NCBI GenBank assembly: GCA_052387815.1
Contig: JBQTIU010000039.1
Location: 14,776-78,775 of the forward strand
Direction: 5' to 3'
DNA from: JBQTIU01 sp052387815
GTDB taxonomy: Bacteria; Pseudomonadota; Alphaproteobacteria; CACIAM-22H2
DNA length: 64,000 nucleotides
The notes under the pieces are model-generated. The model was not told the DNA's origin. It saw only the letters and a program-made list of their open reading frames with translations, and did not search any database. Each line of letters opens with the position of its first letter. The stretch's first letter is position 1. Positions 52,109 to 60,300 of the stretch are shown here, piece by piece. Made by a program: the position numbers and the translations under genes.

Positions 52109-53083
52109 ATGCTCGCCTTCGTCATCACGCGGCTGTTCCAAGCCGCCGGGGTCATGCTGGCGATGTCGGCGATCGTGTTCGTCGGCGTCTACGCCATCGG
52201 CAACCCGATGGAGCTGATGATCCCGGTCGACGCGGACCACAATATCCGCGCCGCGGTGATCGCCAAATACGGCTTCGACCGGCCGCTGCACGAGCAATAC
52301 CTGATCTTTCTCGGCAATCTCGCGCGCGGCGATCTCGGGCGCTCCTTCATCTTCAATCTGCCCGCTCTCGATCTGATCCTGAGCCGCATGCCCGCTACGC
52401 TCGAACTGGCGCTCGCCGCCGTGCTCGGCGCGACCCTCTTCGGCATCCCGCTCGGCATCTACGCCGGCTACCGGCCCGACCGCCCCGCCGCCAAGGCGAT
52501 CATGGCCCTCTCGATTCTCGGCTTCAGCGTGCCGACCTTCTGGGTCGGGCTGATCCTGATCCTCGGCTTTGCCGTCGAGCTCGGCTGGCTGCCGGCCGGC
52601 GGCCGCGGCGAGACGGTCGATGTGTTCGGCGTCGCGTGGAGCTTCCTGACCCGCGACGGGCTCGCGCATCTCGTGCTGCCGGCGCTCAACCTGTCGCTGT
52701 TCAAGCTGGCGATGCTCATTCGCCTGGCGCGCGCCGGCACGCGCGAGGCGATGCTGGCCGACTACGTCAAGTTCGCGCGCGCGACCGGCCTGGCCGAGCG
52801 CCTGGTGCTGCTGCGCCATGTGCTCAAGAACATCGCCATCCCCATCGTCACCGTGTTCGGCCTCGAGCTCGGCTCGACCATCGCTTTCGCGGTGGTCACC
52901 GAGACGATCTTCTCCTGGCCCGGCATGGGCAAGCTGATCATCGATTCGATCTCCGCGCTCGACCGGCCGGTGATGGTCGCCTATCTGATCCTGATCGTCC
53001 TTCTGATCATCTGCATCAACCTCGCGGTCGATCTGATCTACGCGCTGCTCGACCCGCGCCTGCGCCGAGGCCGCGCCTCGTGA
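52109..53083 (+). CDS. Peptide-type ABC transporter permease (DppB-like)
   Basis: 324 residues from ATG 52109, 21 bp after the deacetylase gene. The first helix (MLAFVITRLFQAAGVMLAMS), the periplasmic domain (PVDADHNIRAAVIAKYGFDRPLHEQYLIFLGNLARGDLG with the OppB-type GDLGRSF), and the coupling loop EAMLADYVKFARATGLAERLVLLRHVLKN are diagnostic. Six membrane helices are seen. It pairs with the DppC-like subunit whose GTG start overlaps its stop. Confidence 0.95.
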   Translation: MLAFVITRLFQAAGVMLAMSAIVFVGVYAIGNPMELMIPVDADHNIRAAVIAKYGFDRPLHEQYLIFLGNLARGDLGRSFIFNLPALDLILSRMPATLELALAAVLGATLFGIPLGIYAGYRPDRPAAKAIMALSILGFSVPTFWVGLILILGFAVELGWLPAGGRGETVDVFGVAWSFLTRDGLAHLVLPALNLSLFKLAMLIRLARAGTREAMLADYVKFARATGLAERLVLLRHVLKNIAIPIVTVFGLELGSTIAFAVVTETIFSWPGMGKLIIDSISALDRPVMVAYLILIVLLIICINLAVDLIYALLDPRLRRGRAS

Positions 53084-53964
53084 GCGCCGGCGCCGATGCG
53101 CCGCTAGCCCGCTTCTGGGCCGAGTACCGCGAGAACCGCGTCGCCCTCGCGGCGCTGGCCGTCGTCGTCCTGGTGATCGCGGCGGCGCTGGCTGCGCCGC
53201 TGGTCACGCCGCAGAACCCCTACGATCTCGGGCGTCTCGAGTTCGCCGACGCGCGCCGACCGCCGGGCTTCCTCGGCACGGGCGGCTACGTCCATCTGCT
53301 CGGCACGGACGCCGCCGGCCGCGACCTGGTCAGCGCCATTCTCTACGGCCTGCGCATCAGTTTGCAGGTCGGCCTGATGGCGGGCGCCATCGGGCTCGCG
53401 CTCGGCACCACGCTCGGCATCGTCGCCGCCTATCGCGGCGGCCGCGTCGAATCGACGATCATGCGCCTGGTCGATCTCCAGCTTTCGTTTCCCGCCATCC
53501 TGCTCGCGCTGGTGCTGGTGGCGCTGCTGGGCCAGGGCCGGATGCCGCTCGTCACCGCCCTGGTCGCCGCCCAATACGCCTATTTCGCGCGCACCGCCCA
53601 CGGCGCGGCCTCGGCCGAGCGGCGCAAGGATTACGTCGAGGCGGCGCTTGCGACACCGCTTTCGGGGGTGCGCATCGTCTTCCGCCACCTGCTGCCCAAC
53701 TGCCTGCCGCCGCTGATCGTCGTCGCCACCGTGCAGATCGCCAATTCGATCGCGCTCGAAGCGACGCTGTCGTTCCTCGGCCTCGGCCTTCCCATCACCG
53801 AGCCCTCGCTCGGCATGCTGATCGCCAATGGCTTCCAGTACATGATGAGCGGGCGCTACTGGATCAGCGTCTATCCGGGCCTCGCGCTGGTCGTGCTGAT
53901 CGTGGCGATCAACCTGGTCGGCGACCAGATCCGCGACCAGCTCAACCCGAGGCTGCGGCGATGA
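53080..53964 (+). CDS. Peptide-type ABC transporter permease (DppC-like)
   Basis: 294 residues from GTG 53080, overlapping the DppB stop by 4 nt. The typical OppC/DppC features are a first helix (ALAALAVVVLVIAAALAAPL), the motif HLLGTDAAGRDLVSAILYGLR, and the coupling loop YVEAALATPLSGVRIVFRHLLPN. It ends DQIRDQLNPRLRR, as is normal. Frames extending to 52030 are artefacts. It completes the inner-membrane channel. Confidence 0.95.
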   Translation: MSAGADAPLARFWAEYRENRVALAALAVVVLVIAAALAAPLVTPQNPYDLGRLEFADARRPPGFLGTGGYVHLLGTDAAGRDLVSAILYGLRISLQVGLMAGAIGLALGTTLGIVAAYRGGRVESTIMRLVDLQLSFPAILLALVLVALLGQGRMPLVTALVAAQYAYFARTAHGAASAERRKDYVEAALATPLSGVRIVFRHLLPNCLPPLIVVATVQIANSIALEATLSFLGLGLPITEPSLGMLIANGFQYMMSGRYWISVYPGLALVVLIVAINLVGDQIRDQLNPRLRR

Positions 53965-54929
53965 CGGCGCCGCTTCTCGCGGTCGAGGATCTGCGGACGC
54001 ATTTCTACACCAAGGCCGGCGTGGTCAAGGCCGTCGACGGCGTGTCCCTGGCGCTCGCGCGCGGCAAGGTGCTTGGACTGGTGGGCGAGTCCGGTTCGGG
54101 CAAGACCGTCACCGGCTTTTCCATTCTCGGCCTGGTGGATCCGCCCGGGCGCATCGTCGGCGGCTCGATCCGGTTCGACGGGCGCGAGCTGGTCGGCCTG
54201 CCGCAGGACGAGCTGCGCCGGCTGCGCGGCAAGCGCCTGGCGATGGTGTTCCAGGACCCGGCGGCGACGCTCAACCCCGTGCTCAGCATCGGCGAGCAGA
54301 TGGCGCTGGCGGTGCGCGCGCACGACGATGTGCCGCGCTCCGCGGCGCTGGCCCGCGCGCGCGACGCGCTCGGCCGGGTCGGCATCCCTTCGCCCGACGA
54401 GCGGCTGAGGGCCTACCCGCACCAGTTCTCGGGCGGCATGCGCCAGCGCGTCGCCATCGCCATCGCGCTCCTGTACCGCCCGGATCTGATCGTCGCCGAC
54501 GAGCCGACGACCGCGCTCGACGTGTCGATCCAAGCGCAGATCCTGCACGAGGTCCAGAAGCTGGCGCGCGACAGCGGCACGGCGCTGTTGTGGATCACCC
54601 ACGACCTCGCCGTCGTTTCCAGCTTGGCCGACGACATCTGCGTGATGTACGCGGGGCGCATCGTCGAGCGCGGCGCGGCCGCCGAATTGTTGGGCCGGCC
54701 GCGCCATCCCTATACGCGCGGCCTGCTCGATTCGGTGCCCAGCCTGGCCGAGCCGGGCCAGGAGCTGCGCCAGATTCCGGGCTCCACCCCCGTGCCCCTC
54801 CGGCTCGAGCCCGGCTGCGCCTTCAAGGCGCGCTGCGCGCGCGCCGACCGGGCGTGCGAGGCGATGCCCGAATTGCCGGCCGCGGGCCGCCGCGCCGTGC
54901 GCTGCCACCATCCGCTGGAGGGGATTTGA
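53961..54929 (+). CDS. Peptide-type ABC transporter ATP-binding protein (DppD-like)
   Basis: 322 residues from ATG 53961, overlapping the DppC stop by 4 nt. It has Walker A GESGSGKT, the Q-loop in LAMVFQDPAATLNP, signature FSGGMRQRVAIAIALL, Walker B LIVADEPTTALDVSIQAQ and switch WITHDLAVV. A C-terminal OppD extension with GCAFKARCARADRACE closes the protein. It forms the ATPase pair with the DppF-like protein. Confidence 0.96.
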   Translation: MTAPLLAVEDLRTHFYTKAGVVKAVDGVSLALARGKVLGLVGESGSGKTVTGFSILGLVDPPGRIVGGSIRFDGRELVGLPQDELRRLRGKRLAMVFQDPAATLNPVLSIGEQMALAVRAHDDVPRSAALARARDALGRVGIPSPDERLRAYPHQFSGGMRQRVAIAIALLYRPDLIVADEPTTALDVSIQAQILHEVQKLARDSGTALLWITHDLAVVSSLADDICVMYAGRIVERGAAAELLGRPRHPYTRGLLDSVPSLAEPGQELRQIPGSTPVPLRLEPGCAFKARCARADRACEAMPELPAAGRRAVRCHHPLEGI

Positions 54930-55933
54930 GCGCGCTGGTCGAGCTCGACGACGTCTTCAAGCGTTTCGCGCGCCGCATCACGCTGGGCGAGCGCATCGCC
55001 GGCGCGCTCGGCGCCGCGATCGAAACGCGGGCCGTGCGCGCCGTGGATGGCGTGAGTCTTTCGATCGCCAGGGGCGAGACGCTCGGCCTGGTCGGCGAAT
55101 CCGGCTGCGGCAAATCGACGCTCGGGCGCATCGCCGCCGGCATCCTGCCGCCCGGAGCGGGATCGGTGCGGCTCGACGGCCGCCCGGTGATGTCCGACGG
55201 GCGGCACCCGCGCAAGCTCACCACGCGCATCCAGACCGTGTTTCAAGACCCGTTCGCCTCGCTCAACCCGCGCATGCGGGTCGGCGACATCGTGGCCGAA
55301 GGACCGCTGGCGCACGGGTTGGTCGAGCCGGCCGAGGCCACGGCCTATGTCGGCTTGTGGCTGGCGCGCGTCGGCCTCGACGCGGAATTTCTCGGCCGCT
55401 ACCCGCACCAGTTCTCGGGCGGCCAACGCCAGCGCATCGCCGTCGCCCGCGCGCTCGCCATGCGGCCCGACGTGCTGATCTGCGATGAGCCGGTCGCCTC
55501 GCTCGACGTGTCGATCCAGGCGCAGGTCCTCAACCTTTTCCTGCGCCTGCGGCGCGAGCTCGGCCTGACCTGCCTTTTCATCAGCCACGATCTCGGCGTC
55601 GTGCGCCATGTCAGCGACCGCGTGGCGATCATGTATCTCGGCCGCATCGTCGAGTCGGGCCCGACGCAGCGGGTCTATGCCGCGCCGAACCACCCCTACA
55701 CCCAGGCGCTGCTCGACAGCGTGCCCAAGCTCGCCCGCGTCGACGGCGCGCCGGCGGTGTTCAAGCCCATTCGGGGCGAGGTGCCTTCCCCTCTCGACCC
55801 GCCGGCGGGCTGCCATTTCCACCCGCGCTGTCCGCACGCCTTCGACCGTTGCCGCGCCGCGCGTCCGGCGCTGGCGCCGGTCGGCGCGGGTCGCGTGTCC
55901 GCCTGCCACCTCAACGACAAGGCTCCCGTATGA
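54926..55933 (+). CDS. Peptide-type ABC transporter ATP-binding protein (DppF-like)
   Basis: 335 residues from TTG 54926, which overlaps the DppD stop; GGAGG a few bases upstream supports this start. Motifs: Walker A GESGCGKST, IQTVFQDPFASLNPRMRVG, signature FSGGQRQRIAVARAL, Walker B LICDEPVASLDVSIQAQ, switch FISHDLGVVRHV and C-terminal PPAGCHFHPRCPHAFDRC. It is the second ATPase of the importer. Confidence 0.96.
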   Translation: MSALVELDDVFKRFARRITLGERIAGALGAAIETRAVRAVDGVSLSIARGETLGLVGESGCGKSTLGRIAAGILPPGAGSVRLDGRPVMSDGRHPRKLTTRIQTVFQDPFASLNPRMRVGDIVAEGPLAHGLVEPAEATAYVGLWLARVGLDAEFLGRYPHQFSGGQRQRIAVARALAMRPDVLICDEPVASLDVSIQAQVLNLFLRLRRELGLTCLFISHDLGVVRHVSDRVAIMYLGRIVESGPTQRVYAAPNHPYTQALLDSVPKLARVDGAPAVFKPIRGEVPSPLDPPAGCHFHPRCPHAFDRCRAARPALAPVGAGRVSACHLNDKAPV

Positions 55934-56868
55934 CTCTCGCCCTTGCCATCCACGGCGGCTGCGGCGTGTTGCCGGCCGCTCAGATGACCCCCGCACTCGA
56001 TCGCGACTTTCGCGCCGCGCTGCGGGCCGCTCTCGAAGCGGGCTGGGTCATCCTCGAGTTGGACGGCAGCGCGCTCGACGCGACCGAGGCCGCGGTCGCG
56101 GTCATGGAAGACTGTCCGCTGTTCAACGCCGGACACGGCGCGGTGTTCAACGCCGCCGAGGGCCACGAGCTCGACGCGGCGATCATGGACGGCGCCACGC
56201 TCCGCGCCGGCGCCATCTGCGCCGCGCGGCACACCCGCAATCCGATCAAGGTCGCGCGCGCGGTGATGGAGCGCACCGACAATCTGCTGTTGGCGGGCGA
56301 GGGTGCCGACGCCTTCGCCGCATCGGCCGGCTTCGCGCCGGTGCCGCAGAGCTACTTCTCGACCGCGTGGCGGCGCCGGACGCTCGATGAAATCCGGGCG
56401 CTGGCGGCACCGGGAGAACCCGGCCGGCGGGCGAGCGAGGAGCAGATGCACGGCACCGTCGGCGCGGTGGCGCGCGACCGGGCGGGGCACTTGGCGGCGG
56501 CGACCTCGACCGGCGGCTTCACCGGCAAGGCGCTGGGGCGCGTCGGCGACACCCCGATCGTCGGCGCGGGCACCTATGCCGACGACGCGACCTGCGCCAT
56601 CTCGGCCACCGGCCGCGGCGAGTTCTTCGTCCGCAAGGTCCTCGCCCACGAGATCGCCGCGCGCATGAAGTACGGGGGGCGGTCGCTGGAACAAGCCGCC
56701 GCCGAGATTATCCATGGCGAGATGAAGGCGCCCGGCTGGGATTCGGGGGCCGGCCTGGTCGGCGTCGAGCGCGCCGGCAACGTCGTGCTGCCCTACAACA
56801 CCGAAGGCATGTATCGCGGCTTCGTCACCGAATGCGACGGCTTCAAGATCGCGATCTACGCCGACTGA
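55930..56868 (+). CDS. Isoaspartyl peptidase / L-asparaginase (plant-type Ntn hydrolase)
   Basis: 312 residues from ATG 55930, overlapping the DppF-like stop by 4 nt. The precursor has the N-terminal AIHGGCGVLP loop, a central FNAGHGAVFNAAEGHELDAAIMDG segment, and the autocleavage site MHGTVGAVARD. There Thr176 would become the N-terminal nucleophile of the beta chain, with ATSTGGFTGK completing the pocket. Such enzymes cleave beta-aspartyl dipeptides and asparagine. As the last gene of the peptide ABC operon it probably processes the imported substrate, which makes isoaspartyl peptides a testable cargo. Confidence 0.92.
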   Translation: MTLALAIHGGCGVLPAAQMTPALDRDFRAALRAALEAGWVILELDGSALDATEAAVAVMEDCPLFNAGHGAVFNAAEGHELDAAIMDGATLRAGAICAARHTRNPIKVARAVMERTDNLLLAGEGADAFAASAGFAPVPQSYFSTAWRRRTLDEIRALAAPGEPGRRASEEQMHGTVGAVARDRAGHLAAATSTGGFTGKALGRVGDTPIVGAGTYADDATCAISATGRGEFFVRKVLAHEIAARMKYGGRSLEQAAAEIIHGEMKAPGWDSGAGLVGVERAGNVVLPYNTEGMYRGFVTECDGFKIAIYAD

Positions 56869-56965
56869 CGGCCGGCTCGGCGGCGATCCGGCGTGGCCCG
56901 ACGATCTCCGGCGCGAGATCGACGCGGCGCTCGCTGATCCGCTCCCCACGACTTACAGTCAGGAG

Positions 56966-57013
56966 TGGTGCCCAGGGCCGGAATCGAACCAGCGACACGC
57001 GGATTTTCAGTCC
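56966..57013 (-). other. tRNA-Phe 3' fragment, probable attachment site (att) of an integrated element
   Basis: 48 nt on the minus strand equal the tRNA-Phe sequence from the anticodon loop through the CCA end (47 of 48 identical to 46581-46628; the single difference is C versus G at tRNA position 48). The match ends abruptly within the anticodon stem-loop at 57013, the classical crossover site for tyrosine integrases. No 5' half is present, so it is not a tRNA gene. In minus-strand geometry the leftover 3' piece marks the far end of an element lying to its right. Confidence 0.75.
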
Positions 57014-57344
57014 CATGGCACGGCCCGATTTCTCAATGACTTGCCGTATCTCCGGATGGAAAACGCTGGACGAAGAGTCAATAGGTTACAAGAAAAATGG
57101 AAAACCGAACGAAGTGCTCCTCGGTACGACACTCAAAGTCCGCAGCAGCGTCATCTTCGCGGTTTCGACCCAGCTCGGCCCCGCTGCGCGGCGCGGCAGA
57201 TCAGTCTGGGGCCGAATCCCCGATTAGGCGCTAACAGTGCATCGGGTCAGGTAGCAATTTGAATCAAAACCCTCGGCATGCAGCTCCAGCGGCGGCAGCG
57301 CCGAAGCAAAACATCTGAACGGACAAGCAGCCTGCTAGAGAAGC
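57014..57344. other. Intergenic DNA at the island edge, no gene recognised
   Basis: 331 bp between the tRNA-Phe fragment and the helicase gene stop. The stretch 57020-57140 is visibly richer in A/T than the flanking chromosome, in line with foreign origin. Frames crossing it are only antisense readings of the tRNA piece. Confidence 0.5.
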
Positions 57345-60300
57345 CTAGTTCTCCTCCCGGAGGAGCCCGTTCATGTGGGCCAGCAGGCGCCGAAGCTCCT
57401 CGTCGGGGTTATGGAACCAGTCCGTTGACCAGACGCGATAGATGTTCCACTGGAGACGCTCAAGCACTTCCTGGCGCAGCCGGTCACGGTCGCGGGCCGA
57501 CCGGCTCGAATGGTAGGTCGCTCCGTCGCACTCGATGCCGAGCAGATAGCCACTCCGTTTCGGGTGCTCAACCGCGAGATCGATAAAGTACCCGGCGACA
57601 CCGACTTGGGGCACCACTACGAAGCCCGTCCCGCCCAGCCGGTCGCGCACAAACTCCTCGAACTCAGAATCGGGTTCACGGTCGCTCAGCTCGCCCTGCT
57701 CGAGCTTGCCGGTTTCGGCGTATTCGAGATAGGCCTTGAGCGCGTGCATGCCCGGCTGTGAGCCCTCGCCTGCCCGGATGTCGCTCGGCCGCATCGAGGT
57801 GAAGACCTCGACCCGGTTCTTAGCCCGGGTAAACAGCACGTTCAGGCGCCGGTGGCCATGGATGCCGTTGATGGGACCGAATCGGTTCATCACCACGTTC
57901 GTGGCGGGATCGGGACCGTAGACCGTCGAGATAAAGATGACATCACGCTCATCGCCTTGCACGTTCTCGAGGTTCTTCACGAAGAAAGGCTCAAGCGTCC
58001 CCTCCCAACGCTCAACGTAGCCCTGCGCGGACCGCTCGCGCGGCACGAGCCGCTCTATCTCCTCGAGCAACACTTCGCGCTGGGCTTGATTGAGCGTCGC
58101 GATGCCGAGCGACTTGTCGGGTTGGGCCGCCATGAAGGCGACCGCCGCCTCGGCCACCGCCTGGGCCTCAGTGATGTTGACGTGTCCCTTATATTTGCCG
58201 GGAACGAAGTGGTGGTAAACCCCAAGCTTCGGCTCGCGATTCTCTCGGTCTGGGTCCAGGGGCGAAGGAAATACAATCAGCCCGTCGTCGTAAAATTTCC
58301 GGTTCGAAAAGGCGATCAGGCTTTCGTGGCGCGAGCGGTAATGCCAGCGGAGCTCGCGCGCCGGGCGAAACTCAGCGAGAGCGAGGTCGAGGATCGATTC
58401 ATTGTCCACGATTTCCTGCTCGTCGATCTCGTCGTCAGGCGCGCGGTCGACCCGGTCGAAGAAGGAGGTCGGCGGAAGCTGCATGGGATCACCCACCACG
58501 ACGAGTTGTCCGCCGCGCGCCCCCGCACCGAGCGCCTCCTCCGGGCGCATCTGAGACGCCTCGTCGATCACCACGAGGTCAAAGCGCAGTCCGCTCGGTT
58601 TGAGGAACTGGGCGATCGAAAGCGGCGACATCATGAAGCAGGGCTTCAATTGCTGGATCGCGCGCCCGGCTCGGTCGAGCAGCTCGCGGATCGGGATGTG
58701 GCGCTTCTGCTTGCCAAGCTCGTGGCGCACCAGCACAAGATCGGTGTCATCCTTGCGCAAGTCGCCGCGGAAGCCCTCAGCAATCGGTCGGCGGCATAGC
58801 TCGCCAGCAAGTGCCTTCCGCTGCAACTGGATGATCTCTTCGTCGAGCCGGCGGAAGCGCGCGCGTGCTTTCTCAAGCTGGAGACCGCGGAAGCGATCGA
58901 CCGCAGGATGCTCGGCTAGCGCTGCCCGCGCGAGCGTACGGTAAACCACGCGATCGAACGCGGCCGAAAGCCGAAGAGCATCGAGTGGCTGGCCACGAAA
59001 GGCGTCGAGGATGCCGCCGAGTCCGTTCTCGACACATTCCTGGCGTGCCAACAACCAGCCAGTCCAGATCGCGAGCTGATCCGGCGCATTAAGCGCCCGA
59101 TCGACGCGCGCCGCGACCGCCCTCCATGTCATCTCCCCCAACATCGAGCCGAAGAAGACTGCCTCATCGATGCGCCCGCGCTTTTTCGCTTGGCTCCATC
59201 CGTTCGCCACCCCCTTAAGAGCCTCGGTATGCGGGCCCAAGAGCGCTGTTAACCCTGCGATGCGCGCGTCGCGATCGGGGTGGTAGAGGTGGTGGCGTAC
59301 CAAGGGTGGCAGCCTCGCCTTTTCTACGCCAATCGCGGCTTCCAGCGCATTGACTACTCGGCTTCGTTCGGTTGCCGGTCCATGCCAAGCGGTACCCAGG
59401 AGCTCGCGCGCCTTGTCGTTCACCTCGATCGCCGCCTCGGCATTGAGTCGCACTGCGGCGGCATCGGCGATGCCACCAATGGCCCCGGAACGGATCTCTG
59501 GCTTAAGCCCGAGGGCCAGCGCGCGACGACCGAGTTCGGCCGCGTTCCTAGCGCGGGTAGAAAGCGCATTGTGGCGATCGTCAAGATCAATCCGGCCATC
59601 CTCGATGGTGCCGAGCACGTCAGCGGCGAGCGCCGTGTCGGGATCTTCGGCGAAGTCCGCAATCCGCGCGAGGGTCTCGGACGGTCCTAAGAGCAGCGTT
59701 TGGCGCAGGTGGACGTCGATCTTGTCGGCAGGAGCAAAGGAGCGCTTTACGTCGACGGCGAAGTCATTCACGACCATGAGCCGCGCGAAGGGCGTCTCGT
59801 GGCCACGGAAATGAGGCCCGCACACTGCTTGGAGTTCGGCGTCCGCGGCAAGCCGGCGAGCGAGCTCGACACACTCGGCGAGCGCCTCGAAGTCGGCGGC
59901 CATGGCGAGCCGTTTCGCCCGGCTGGCGACACGCATGAGACCCTTGTAGCGTCGCTTGGCCGCCCGCACCTCGCCGCGCCAGAGCGCGGAGAATAAATCT
60001 GCCGCGCGTAGCGCATGAGCGTGGGCATGCCACTCGCGCGCCTCACCGTCGAGCCCAAAGATGAGCCGCTCGGCGAGCGGCGCCATCTTGCGCTCGAGCG
60101 CCTGGGCTCGGCCCCACGCCTCGGCGAGAAGCGTCCCTGCCGCTTCGTCGAAGAGGCCGGGGTGGCGCAGCGCGCGCAGGCCCGGCGAAACCTTCGCCGC
60201 GAGCTGAGCACCTTTGAGAAGCTTACGCAAAGCGCCCACCGTCATGTCCGTCTCGATCCCGAACGCTTCGGCGAGCCGGCGGCCGAGCCCAATCGTCCGC

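Noticed and set aside
56832..57227. Plus-strand frame encoding GRNRTSDTRIFS
   Set aside because: This is the well-known false protein read from the antisense of a tRNA-Phe 3' half; it only confirms the tRNA fragment.
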